In this document: positions 52,450 to 60,367 of the stretch, in pieces
How positions within the stretch are numbered: the stretch's first letter is position 1
How the letters are laid out: every line of letters begins with the position of its first letter
DNA from: Algiphilus sp965216485
Lineage (GTDB): Bacteria; Pseudomonadota; Gammaproteobacteria; Nevskiales; Nevskiaceae
Reading direction: 5' to 3'
NCBI RefSeq assembly: GCF_965216485.1
Contig: NZ_OZ244162.1
Location: 2,108,001 to 2,172,000 of the forward strand
Length of the DNA: 64,000 bases
Translations under genes and position numbers: made by a program
The notes under the pieces: generated by a model
What the model was told of the DNA's origin: nothing
Seen by the model: the letters and a program-made list of their open reading frames with translations, nothing else
The model's database searches: none

Positions 52450-52470
52450 CCGGAGATGTCCGGTTTATAT
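52450..52470 (+). terminator. Weak hairpin after cobB
   Basis: CCGGA, loop GATG and TCCGG form a 5-bp stem, followed by TTTATAT. It is 21 bases past the cobB stop and may end its transcript, but the stem is short. Confidence 0.4.
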
Positions 52471-52505
52471 CCAAAACGGCCATACGGAAACCGTGGTCTG
52501 TCCCC

Positions 52506-52724
52506 AATTACGCCCAGGATCTCGAAGCCCGCATCCAGCGCTTGTTGCTGCTCGTGCCGGAGCAGCGAGTCAGCAAGCGTCCGGGACGCATCGAGCCGAG
52601 GACCGTCAAACGACGACCGAACCCCTACCAGTTGCTTACCTTGGCAAGACCGGCGGCTCCCCGTCTCGTTCGGCGCTATGGCGATCCCAATAGAAAACGG
52701 AGCGAGAGCCTGAAGCCCTGGTAA
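52506..52724 (+). pseudogene. IS4-type transposase, C-terminal remnant
   Basis: The frame contains SKRPGRIEPRTVKRRPNPYQ followed by LLTLARPAAP, which matches the conserved C-terminal tail of IS4-family transposases (typically RPGRxEPRxVKRRPKPxxLL). The DDE catalytic part is absent, so only a tail of about 70 residues remains. No inverted repeats or target duplications are evident nearby. The preceding string GTGGTCTGTCCCC (52492-52504) may mark the old junction. Confidence 0.75.
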
Positions 52725-52752
52725 TGCCCTCGTTATTAACGGAGCTCGAAAG

Positions 52753-52909
52753 TGGAGCTACGCAGCGGCGGCTTGGTGGCGGCTGGGCAACATCTACGAA
52801 CACATGGACCGCATCGACGATGCCCGGCAGGCCTACCACACCGCGCTGCGCAATACCCTGACTTCACACAGCCGCGCGCGACGAACTCGAACAACTGGAC
52901 GACGGCTGA
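52753..52909 (+). pseudogene. TPR-protein C-terminal remnant with frameshift
   Basis: In one frame the DNA reads AAWWRLGNIYEHMDRIDDAR and on to QAYHTALR, a clear TPR repeat. A shift by one frame after about 52855 continues as TAARDELEQLDDG and a stop at 52907-52909, the look of an original C-terminus. No start or N-terminal part is seen. This and the transposase tail before it show that the area decayed from a larger insertion or rearrangement. From 52910 to 53054 nothing recognisable is seen. Confidence 0.6.
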
Positions 52910-53054
52910 GTGTGAGGGCTAGGCGACGTACCGCGATCCGCGCAATGCGGCTTGTGCTGAATCACACGCGCTGGCGACAACGCGGAGGATCGCTCAGCGC
53001 ACCACGGTTGCGGACAGCATCAATGTGCCGGCGGGCCGCCCACCCCGTTTATGC

Positions 53055-54746
53055 TCAGTCCAGCCGCTCCAGGGTCACGAATTCCACCGATCCATCACGC
53101 GAGATCTCCCTCGGCGGCTCCACGCCAGCACCAGCCACCAGCACGACGGCGTCGCCGTTGCTGGTGTCGGTTGCTTCGACGACGATCTGATCGTTGGCGA
53201 ACGGCCGGAGTTTCTGAATCGTGAAACCATCGAAGTTCAGACGCGTTGCCGCATAACCGGCGTCGCGGTCGTAGGCGTAGACCACGTCCTGGGAATCGCC
53301 GTCCTCGCGCCCGAGTGCGAAGATGGTCCGATCGGTGAACAGGGCCGGAGCCGGCTCCGCAGGTGACCGTTGCGCCCCCACCACGAAGCCGGCTTGCACC
53401 AGATTGTCGACCACCGTGATCGCGATACGTTCGTCGAGTGGTGCGTCCAGACGAACCTCGACGATGCACCGACCGTTGCCATCGAGCGAGATTAATGTCC
53501 GCTCGCTCAACTCGGAGAGAGAAAGACCGAATGGACCTGCAGCGGAATTAATGAAGGAAGCCTCGGGTCCTTGCGCACCATCTTCACCGGAGTAACGACA
53601 TTCGTCCGGTGACGAAACAACCGTCGGGTTACTGAGAACAAGCTCGTCGTTGCTCCCGTCGACCGCGAGTTCGTACATGACGATGTCGTTGTCGGCGATG
53701 TCGCTATTGTCGGTAGCGTAATTTGCCACTCCCCCCAGCACGACCTCACCCGACCGGAATCGAAACGGTGCTCCACTGAAGCGATCGTATGTGCGATTAG
53801 TGCGTGTGGGCAGATCGAAGCCGTTGATTTTCGGATTGACCGTGAATCCGCGTGTTGCGAAGTTGAGCAGATTCAGGTCACTTTGCCGATCCAGCGTCAA
53901 TTCGCCGGATGCGTCGTTATCAACGTACCGAAGAAACAGTTCACTGCTACCGGAATTCTCCGTATAAATCGCGTGGTTCACTACCGTTGAAGCGGTCGAA
54001 GGCAGAAGAAAGTAGACCGGCACGGGTTGGGTGGCAGGGGATATTCGCTCGGCGACAAGATCCCGGCCAGGGTTGGATCGCTGAGCGCGAAACAAGCCTG
54101 TATCGAAAAAGTCTTCCTCCGCACGAAGTACAAGGAAAAGCTCGTCCGACACCTCATTGAAGAGCGAACCGCGAGCGCCTAGAGCATATGCGGCCCCACC
54201 GTTCGGAGAGTCAAGTCCGACTGGACCGGACGGAATCGTCCCGGCCCACTGATTGGCCTCGAAGACCGCACCATCGGACTGACGAACAAACAACTGCTCT
54301 CGTCCGGTGGGCGGTGTGATGATGGCGGCGACGTAGTCATCCTCGATCCGGACCACGGCCCCGGGACGAAACGATTCACTCGCCAGTTCGTTGCCATCCT
54401 CATCGAAATAGAGAACACGCACCAGGAGGCCGTTCTCGTCGACGGCATACAACGTTTCGGAGCGCAGATCGGCCTGACAGAATTCTTGGCCGTCGATCAT
54501 GACCAACTCGCCCGGGTCACCGTTGTCGTCGGTGCACTCCGCGTCATCGGATTGCTTGGTCGCGTCCGCGGAGACTGTACCGGTGATGACCAACCCCTTC
54601 GCCTGCGCGAGGCCGAACTTGACCGCTAAGCGGTCAACTGCTGCCGGTGCAGCAGAGCCACCGCCACCGCCACCGCCACCGCCACCGCCGCAAGCTCCCA
54701 GAAGCCCACTCGCTACCAACGTCAGAACACACACACTCGCTCGCAT
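53055..54746 (-). CDS. Large Gly-rich lipoprotein of unknown function
   Basis: A 563-residue predicted lipoprotein: signal MRASVCVLTLVASGLLGAC with Cys19 followed by about 12 glycines, then a long acidic, beta-rich body rich in Asp, Asn and Ser (e.g. TLYAVDENGLLVRVLYFDED, DSQDVVYAYDRDAGY) with repeated short units like a beta-propeller. No named domain can be given. AGGGGG precedes the ATG at 54746; the frame extends further but without a signal. Base composition is less GC-rich than the core genes, fitting acquired DNA. No obvious partner gene is adjacent. Confidence 0.75.
   Translation of the reverse strand: MRASVCVLTLVASGLLGACGGGGGGGGGGGSAAPAAVDRLAVKFGLAQAKGLVITGTVSADATKQSDDAECTDDNGDPGELVMIDGQEFCQADLRSETLYAVDENGLLVRVLYFDEDGNELASESFRPGAVVRIEDDYVAAIITPPTGREQLFVRQSDGAVFEANQWAGTIPSGPVGLDSPNGGAAYALGARGSLFNEVSDELFLVLRAEEDFFDTGLFRAQRSNPGRDLVAERISPATQPVPVYFLLPSTASTVVNHAIYTENSGSSELFLRYVDNDASGELTLDRQSDLNLLNFATRGFTVNPKINGFDLPTRTNRTYDRFSGAPFRFRSGEVVLGGVANYATDNSDIADNDIVMYELAVDGSNDELVLSNPTVVSSPDECRYSGEDGAQGPEASFINSAAGPFGLSLSELSERTLISLDGNGRCIVEVRLDAPLDERIAITVVDNLVQAGFVVGAQRSPAEPAPALFTDRTIFALGREDGDSQDVVYAYDRDAGYAATRLNFDGFTIQKLRPFANDQIVVEATDTSNGDAVVLVAGAGVEPPREISRDGSVEFVTLERLD
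54658..54690 (-). repeat. CCACCG microsatellite coding a polyglycine tether
   Basis: Five perfect copies of CCACCG plus CCG code for the glycine run behind the lipid-anchored Cys of the lipoprotein at 53055-54746. Slippage by whole units keeps the frame and would alter tether length. Confidence 0.9.
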
Positions 54747-55412
54747 AATTCCCCCTGATGAGGGGAAGCAGATGAGTGAAAGTGGTCTTATTCCCCTAGA
54801 AGCCAGCTTAGTCAAGTCATTCAACGTTGTCGAATTTGCGACTTGAGGCAATTGCCATATTGAATGGCAGGGGGCGGTCAAGACGTATTTGGAGGTAATA
54901 GGAGACAGACCAGAATGGCGCTTACTTAGTGATTACGGTGACACGTTATTAATTGCACTAATTTGGAATACAACGAGTGCCCATCGTCATCCCCGTGGTG
55001 GGGCGTATTGAATAAGGTGTGCACGTAGTGCCATTCACCCGGGCTGCACTCCCCGATGGCATCACAGCTTGTCGTGATCTTCCAGTGACCGGCCGCCTGC
55101 CGATTGCCAGCGATCCGCGAAGCGCTCTTGCTCGTTCCCTCGATTGCCTTGCGCAAGTACTTCTTGCGCGGATGGGCCCGTATTCGACAGATGGGCCGCT
55201 TCTGAAGGGACTCTTCCTGGCAGGGCCTGTAATTGGACCCTGGTCGGTGGTCCGCCAGGAGTGATGCCGGGGCAAAGGGAAAAGGCCGCAGTCGTTGCAG
55301 ACCATTTTCCTGCCACACTGCGCATCTTCCCAACATCACGCAGCGGCTTGGGTTCGAAGAACATGGCCGGCGTTCGCTGGGTGGTGTCCAAACCGCGGTC
55401 CAGGGGGACTTC
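54747..55412. other. 666-bp gap without a recognised gene
   Basis: Between the lipoprotein and the first short-chain dehydrogenase I see no family-typical protein. A reverse frame at 54926-55414 (162 codons) is open, and reads RIAGNRQAAGHWKITTS and DDDGHSLYSK near its end, but has no ribosome site and I recognise no family. The dispersed repeat copy at 54930 lies inside. The DNA is patchier in base composition than the core genes. Confidence 0.3.
54930..54957 (+). repeat. Dispersed short repeat, copy 1
   Basis: GATTACGGTGACACG followed by TTATTAATTGCAC. The same core, GGTGACACG-N5-6-A-x-TTGC, recurs at 56417 and 58786. Confidence 0.55.
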
Positions 55413-56345
55413 ATGAAACGTTGGACGGTTGCAGATATTCCCGATCAAAGCGGCAAATTAGTGGTTGTCACCGGAGCCAATATTGGCCTGGGCTTTGAAA
55501 CCGCCAAGGCGCTTGCGGAGAAAGGGGCCAAGGTGGTGTTGGCTTGCCGGAACCTGGACAAGGCCCGGGCGGCAGCCAGCCAGATTGCGGGGGAGACGGA
55601 CGTCCGCCAGCTGGATGTGTCCGACCTGGAATCGGTGCGTCGTTTTGCCGCCGAGCTCAAGGCGGACTATCCCTGCATTGATCTGCTCATCAACAACGCC
55701 GGGGTCATGGCTTGCCCGCAGGCAGCGTCTGCGCAGGGCTTCGAACTACAGTGGGCGACCAACCATCTGGGCCATTTTCTGTTGACGGGCTTGCTGCTCG
55801 ATCAACTGGAAGCGGCGCCGGCCGCGCGGGTCGTCGCGTTGTCGAGCATCGCCCATCGAGATGGCCGTTTTCATTGGGACGATCTGCAGCATCGCGAAAA
55901 CTACCGGGCCATGCGGGTGTACTGTCAGAGCAAGCTCGCGAATCTGGTCTTCGCATTGGAGCTGGACCGCCGCCTGAAGGAAAAGGGCAGTTCGGTGATG
56001 TCGCTGGCCGCACACCCAGGCGTGGCCAACACCAATCTGGGGTATGCCGGCCCTGGTTTCGCCCAAAGCCTGCCGGGCAGAGCCCTGGTTTGGCTGGTCG
56101 GGCATCTACTGCACAGCGCGGCCAACGGGGCACTGCCCACCCTGATGGCGGCAACCCAACCCGATGTAAAAGGTGGTGAGTACTTCGGCCCGCAGAACAA
56201 CGGCCCGCGCGGTTCGAAGGATAAGGAATGGAAAGGCCCGCCCGGCCCTGCGGTGATCAGCGAACGTGCGCGCAACCGGGAGGATGCGAAGCGTTTGTGG
56301 ACCGAGTCTGAACGCATGGTGGGTATGAGCTACCTCAATGGTTGA
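55413..56345 (+). CDS. Short-chain dehydrogenase/reductase, retinol-dehydrogenase-like
   Basis: A 310-residue NAD(P)-dependent oxidoreductase with a Rossmann site VVVTGANIGLGFETA (TGxxxGxG), ACRN after beta-2 suggesting NADPH preference, NNAG near 100, catalytic Ser (VVALSSIAH) and Y-x3-K as YCQSK. Subfamily features (LQWATNHLGHFLLTGLLL, GGEYFGPQ) are those of large SDRs similar to WWOX/retinol dehydrogenase-like. Substrate unknown. AGGGGG precedes ATG 55413. It stands alone between two copies of the short dispersed repeat. Confidence 0.88.
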   Translation: MKRWTVADIPDQSGKLVVVTGANIGLGFETAKALAEKGAKVVLACRNLDKARAAASQIAGETDVRQLDVSDLESVRRFAAELKADYPCIDLLINNAGVMACPQAASAQGFELQWATNHLGHFLLTGLLLDQLEAAPAARVVALSSIAHRDGRFHWDDLQHRENYRAMRVYCQSKLANLVFALELDRRLKEKGSSVMSLAAHPGVANTNLGYAGPGFAQSLPGRALVWLVGHLLHSAANGALPTLMAATQPDVKGGEYFGPQNNGPRGSKDKEWKGPPGPAVISERARNREDAKRLWTESERMVGMSYLNG

Positions 56346-56416
56346 GGTACTTGTTTTGCGTTTGGCACCGCAAGACAAGAGGCTCAACGGCCAAAAGCCT
56401 GGGCTGCTCCACCAGG

Positions 56417-56447
56417 GATTACGGTGACACGCTACCAATTGCTCAAC
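56417..56447 (+). repeat. Dispersed short repeat, copy 2
   Basis: GATTACGGTGACACG followed by CTACCAATTGCTCAAC, 72 bases after the SDR stop. It matches copy 1 over the first 15 bases and copy 3 over most of its length. Confidence 0.55.
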
Positions 56448-56612
56448 ATGTTGCCGATCGCCGGTTCGCCCTAACTTGGTTGCTGCTTTGAATACCAAGA
56501 CAACGTGATAAGCGCATCACTAGGTGATGGGTTAGGTTTGAATCTCTGACGGACTAGAGTGCAGCGGTCGCCGTCGTAGGCAGTGGTCAGTTACCAACAG
56601 TGCCTGTGGCCC

Positions 56613-57518
56613 TTAATCCAGGCCCATCCGAACGGAAAAGAGGTTGCTCGCCCAGTCGATGAATGCCTGCACCTGAGGGGCGCGATGGCGTCGGTGCGGG
56701 TAAAGCACCGAGATTGGGAGAGGCTCGGGCCGATGCTGGGGGAGTACTTCTATCAGTCGTCCGTCTTCGAGATCGAGCCGCACATCATAGGCGGGGACCT
56801 GAATCATGCCGAGGCCTGCCAGGCAGCAGGCGATGTAGGCTTCGGCGTTGTTGACCGTCACCACGCTTCGCATTGGGATCGTGATGCTGCAGCCTTGGTC
56901 CATACATTCCCAGTCATCGACTCTTCCGGAGAGCGGTGAGGCGTAGTGGACGGCGAGGTGCTGCTGAAGGTCCGCCAGTTTTTTGGGGGTGCCATGGCGA
57001 GCCAGATAATCTGGACTGGCGCAGGTGATTTGTTCCAGCTCGCCGAGCCGACGTGCGACCAGGCCGGAATCCGCCAGCTCACCCACGCGGATCGCGCAGT
57101 CGACGCCTTCTTCAATTAGGTCGATGGGGCGGTCGGTGACGCCAAGCTCGAGTTTGATGTCGGGAAACTGCCGATGAAAATCCGGCAATGCGGGTGCCAA
57201 TATCAGCCGCGCCACGCGACCGGGTAGATCGGCTCTCACCTTGCCGGTGGGAGGCGAATCCGCAGGCAGAAACATCCTTTCGGTCTCGTCGAAATCGGCA
57301 AGAAGACGCAGGGCACGCTGGTAATAGGCGCTGCCATCGCTTGTCAGGCTGACGCGCCGTGTGGTTCGGGTCAGCAGCGGCGTGCCCAGCCTAGCCTCCA
57401 GTTGCTTCACTGCCGCCGAAACCGTCGACCGGGGAAGTTCAAGCTGGTCAGCAGCGCGCGTGAAGCTGCGGCTTTCCACCACGCGCACGAAGATTTCGAG
57501 ATTGAGCAGGCGATCCAT
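56613..57518 (-). CDS. LysR family transcriptional regulator
   Basis: A 301-residue LysR regulator with N-terminal winged helix (MDRLLNLEIFVRVVESRSFT and LELPRSTVSAAVKQLEARLG) and a two-lobe effector domain ending in NLFSVRMGLD. It belongs to the CrgA/DsdC-like subgroup often beside oxidoreductases. It is divergent from the SDR gene at 57664; a palindrome of LysR type lies between, so it probably controls that gene and itself. Effector unknown. Confidence 0.93.
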   Translation of the reverse strand: MDRLLNLEIFVRVVESRSFTRAADQLELPRSTVSAAVKQLEARLGTPLLTRTTRRVSLTSDGSAYYQRALRLLADFDETERMFLPADSPPTGKVRADLPGRVARLILAPALPDFHRQFPDIKLELGVTDRPIDLIEEGVDCAIRVGELADSGLVARRLGELEQITCASPDYLARHGTPKKLADLQQHLAVHYASPLSGRVDDWECMDQGCSITIPMRSVVTVNNAEAYIACCLAGLGMIQVPAYDVRLDLEDGRLIEVLPQHRPEPLPISVLYPHRRHRAPQVQAFIDWASNLFSVRMGLD

Positions 57519-57527
57519 CCATCACAT

Positions 57528-57546
57528 TGTTCGTTCAGCGCGAACA
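57528..57546. promoter_or_regulatory. LysR-type binding site candidate
   Basis: TGTTCG and CGAACA flank seven bases (TTCAGCG), giving a T-N17-A palindrome ten bases upstream of the LysR start in the divergent space. The position fits autoregulation and control of the SDR. Confidence 0.5.
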
Positions 57547-57663
57547 GTGATGTCAAATTTCCGAGCTTTATCCATCGCTTTTAAACAATAAAGATGCCGT
57601 CCGCTGTCTTTCCGAAGAAAGCAGCCTGCAGTGAACGATGGCAACCAACCTGGAGCAGTGGAT

Positions 57664-58419
57664 ATGGATAAGCAGGTTCTCGAAGGCAAGGTGGTGCTGG
57701 TCGCCGCCGGCGCCAAGAATCTTGGAAGTCTCATTAGTCGCCGCATGGGCGAGCGAGGAGCAAAGGTGGTCGTGCATTACCACAGCGATGCCACCCGCGC
57801 GGACGCCGAGGACACGGTGGCAGCGGTCCAGAGCGCCGGGAGCGAAGCCTTCATGATGCAGGGTGATCTCACGCAGCCCGCCAATGTCGCTGCGCTTTTT
57901 GAGGAAGCAAAGAGCCGTTTCGGCGGTATTGATATCGCTGTGAATACCGTGGGCAAGGTGTTGCGCAAGCCCATCATCGACACCGGCGAAGACGAATATG
58001 ACGTGATGTTCGACATCAACGCCAAAGCCGCCTATTTCTTCATCAAGGAGGCGGGTAAGCATCTCAACGACAACGGCAAGATCATCACCATCGTGACGTC
58101 CCTGCTGGCAGCATTTACCGACGGCTACTCGACCTACGCGGGCGGCAAGGCGCCGGTGGAGGACTTTACGCGCGCTGCGGCCAAGGAGTTTGCGTCGCGG
58201 GGCATTTCAGTGACGGCGATCGGCCCCGGACCGATGGACACACCCTTCTTCTATGGTCAGGAAACCCCGGAGCGCGTTGCCTACCACAAGTCGCAATCGC
58301 TGAACGGAGAGCTGACAAAGGTGGAAGACATAGAGCCGATTGTCCGATTCCTGGCGACCGATGGATGGTGGATCACCGGGCAGACCATTTTCGCCAACGG
58401 CGGTTATACAACCCGATAA
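57664..58419 (+). CDS. Short-chain dehydrogenase/reductase
   Basis: Classical SDR, about 251 residues from ATG 57664 (MDKQVLEGKVVLVAAGAKN). The glycine motif is altered to AAGAKNLG, the NNAG position reads NTVG, and the catalytic site is S-x-YSTYAGGK with Tyr and Lys kept. The C-terminal half (GPGPMDTPFFYGQET, WITGQTIFANGGYTTR) is standard. TGGAG at 57650-57655 supports this start over GTG 57631. Controlled probably by the divergent LysR. Substrate unknown. Confidence 0.9.
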   Translation: MDKQVLEGKVVLVAAGAKNLGSLISRRMGERGAKVVVHYHSDATRADAEDTVAAVQSAGSEAFMMQGDLTQPANVAALFEEAKSRFGGIDIAVNTVGKVLRKPIIDTGEDEYDVMFDINAKAAYFFIKEAGKHLNDNGKIITIVTSLLAAFTDGYSTYAGGKAPVEDFTRAAAKEFASRGISVTAIGPGPMDTPFFYGQETPERVAYHKSQSLNGELTKVEDIEPIVRFLATDGWWITGQTIFANGGYTTR

Positions 58420-58484
58420 GCGCCTGCGGGCCGATCCAAGGGTGGGCCGGCCCGCTTTGCCGTTGGCCTCTGGAGGTAGGCGAG

Positions 58485-58739
58485 ATGCACACACTGATTA
58501 TGGTGGCGTGCGGGCTTATGACGCTCGCAATTGTCTTACTACTGAGCGCGGCCCTCGGCTTGGCGCGAGGCGGGGCTGTAGCAGGCTTCCTGGCGATCTG
58601 GATTGTGGTCGCGCTTCTCAACCTGTGGATTGGCGTGCAGCACGCGGGGTACACCGTCTGGCAAGAGTTACCCATCTTCGTGGTCGTATTCGGCGTTCCT
58701 GCTGCGGCGGCAATATTCGCCAAGCGTCATTTTCGGTGA
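58485..58739 (+). CDS. Small two- or three-helix membrane protein
   Basis: An 84-residue very hydrophobic protein (MHTLIMVACGLMTLAIVLLL and VAGFLAIWIVVALLNLWIGV, ending in a VFGVPAAAAIF helix). TGGAGG at 58470-58476 supports ATG 58485. No family recognised. It follows the SDR by 65 bases on the same strand and may be in its operon. Confidence 0.65.
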   Translation: MHTLIMVACGLMTLAIVLLLSAALGLARGGAVAGFLAIWIVVALLNLWIGVQHAGYTVWQELPIFVVVFGVPAAAAIFAKRHFR

Positions 58740-58782
58740 CACCGTAGCAAGCACACTCCCTATCGCCATGTACCTTCAGAAC

Positions 58783-58812
58783 AGCGGTGACACGCCACCA
58801 CTTGCACCAAAT
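58783..58812 (+). repeat. Dispersed short repeat, copy 3
   Basis: CAGCGGTGACACG followed by CCACCACTTGCACCAAAT, aligned with copy 2 for about 25 bases. It lies 46 bases after the small membrane protein gene. Confidence 0.5.
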
Positions 58813-58947
58813 GGTGTTGCCCGCTGTTCGCCGGCATCTCCGGGTCGCGAGCGACAAGGCTTCAAGCGCAAATCCAGCTCGCGCGTTGACCTTACGTAGC
58901 GCCACTTGATCCAGACATGGAAAGCCTGCCACCGAACGACCCGTGCT

Positions 58948-59241
58948 TTATGCCGGGCGAAAATCGATCTTTTCCACCCCATCCAAGTTAACTGACTGCC
59001 GGGCCTTCCAGAGGTCATGGTTGCCCTGCATCGTGAGCCAGCTCTCAGGACTGCGACCGAGTGCCTTCGACAGGCGCAGTGCCATTTCAGATCTCAGGCC
59101 ACTGCTTCCGTTCAGTACACGGTTCAGCGTGGACGGGGAAACCCCGAGCTTGGCAGCGAGCTGCCGGCCGGTGATTTCAAAGGGCTCCATGTACACCTCG
59201 CGGATGAACGCACCCGGGTGCGGGGGATTGTGCATAGCCAT
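58948..59241 (-). CDS. higA: HigA-type antitoxin
   Basis: A 97-residue protein with the HigA (VapI-like) layout: N-terminal MAMHNPPHPGAFIREVYMEP, helix-turn-helix (TGRQLAAKLGVSPSTLNRVL) and SGLRSEMALRLSKALGRSPE. HigA antitoxins bind HigB and repress their operon. Its start shares TGATG with the end of a truncated HigB frame, the usual higB-higA order. The toxin seems to be lost, leaving the antitoxin as an orphan. Confidence 0.88.
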   Translation of the reverse strand: MAMHNPPHPGAFIREVYMEPFEITGRQLAAKLGVSPSTLNRVLNGSSGLRSEMALRLSKALGRSPESWLTMQGNHDLWKARQSVNLDGVEKIDFRPA

Positions 59242-59339
59242 CAGTAATAGTCCTCATAATCCAGTACCTGGGGGTTGCCATCGCGCAACGCGAACGTTAC
59301 CAGCCAGTGGCCACTCAACCAGAATGACCAATTTTCAGC
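59241..59339 (-). pseudogene. HigB toxin C-terminal remnant
   Basis: On the reverse strand the 32 codons ending at TGA 59241-59243 read LSGHWLVTFALRDGNP and end DYEDYY, matching the HigB/RelE-like C-terminus (typically NWRVTFRF then DYEDYH). A TAG at 59340-59342 and loss of similarity upstream show that the N-terminal two thirds are gone. The stop overlaps the higA ATG as in intact higBA pairs. Confidence 0.75.
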
Positions 59340-59443
59340 CTACGCCTGTAGGCTTGGGCGGTTTGTTGTGCTGACTAACATCTCACCGATACGCGCGTAG
59401 TAGCCTTGTACCCGCAAAGGGCACACAGCCGAGAAAGATTTGG

Positions 59444-60190
59444 ATGAACGACACACTGCCGCAATATCGGCTGTTCGCACCTTGGGCCGAAGTTCCGCTG
59501 GCGATTGCATGCGTGGTGCTCGCCCTTGTCACCCTGATCTGGAAAACGGTCGGACTTGCCTTTCTGCCCGGCTGGGAGGAGATGTTCGGCGGCGTGGGCG
59601 CGCAGTATCCGCGGCGTGTGGAATCCCTGGCGCCCGCGTGGGAGGTCGGCTACCTGTTGATGTACGGCGTACTCGGGACGGTGGCGACGACGGCGGGCCT
59701 GTTGGTGACTTGGGGGCGAGGTCCGTTGGCGTCTCCGGCGGGGGCTGCCATCTGCACGCGGGCGCGGATATTGGGCGGCTTCCATGTGCTGCTTGGGGTC
59801 CACCACACGCTGTGGGCCGTCAGCGGCGGTGCGTGGGGCAATCTGACGCTGGAACAGTTCTCTGTGCCGGGCTTGTACGTCGTGGCCGCCATTGCCGGGT
59901 TTGCAACCGGGCTTCATGGGCTTCGGCTCCTGTGCAGCCGGGCTGACCACCCTACGTATCGCATCGTGCGCTCCAAGATCGCGGTCGATGGCGCTTCGCT
60001 GCTGACTTTCGTGTCCGTATTCCTGTTTTTCCCGATGAATGCCTTGGGACTGCCCCGGAATGCGCTGCTGGAGCAGGTGGCCTGGTCACTGGTCTTTATC
60101 GGGCCTGCGGTTTGGCTGCTGCTGGATGCAGTGTTCTCCCGCACACCACGCGGCGGGTCCGTGTTACCGCGCGCGGAAGCCTTGAGCTGA
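59444..60190 (+). CDS. Multipass membrane protein of unknown function
   Basis: A 248-residue protein with about six hydrophobic helices: near 15-38 (AEVPLAIACVVLALVTLIWK), 66-88, 108-128 (GGFHVLLGVHHTLWAVSGG), 140-160, 178-202 and 215-235. The paired His in LGVHHTLW and the Trp-rich loops are notable, but no family is recognised. It lies after the HigA region and before tsaC in the same direction, 177 bases apart. Compositionally it is between the accessory and core parts. Confidence 0.65.
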   Translation: MNDTLPQYRLFAPWAEVPLAIACVVLALVTLIWKTVGLAFLPGWEEMFGGVGAQYPRRVESLAPAWEVGYLLMYGVLGTVATTAGLLVTWGRGPLASPAGAAICTRARILGGFHVLLGVHHTLWAVSGGAWGNLTLEQFSVPGLYVVAAIAGFATGLHGLRLLCSRADHPTYRIVRSKIAVDGASLLTFVSVFLFFPMNALGLPRNALLEQVAWSLVFIGPAVWLLLDAVFSRTPRGGSVLPRAEALS

Positions 60191-60367
60191 TGCTGCGGGA
60201 CAGGGGTGGGGTGTCCGTCGGGCGATCAAGGTCCTGATTGGGCGGCACCGCGCGTGAAGCGTCAAAGCGCAATCGGGAACGCGGTACGGTTTTAGGGGCG
60301 CGGTGCCGGTACCGGCTTAGGCGCATGTGAAGGGTATGATTTCCGCCCGTTACAGCCTGCCTCCACC

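Noticed and set aside
54930..58812. Chromosomal integron cassettes with attC sites
   Set aside because: The repeats are short, lack the paired R and L boxes of attC, and no integrase gene is in the window.
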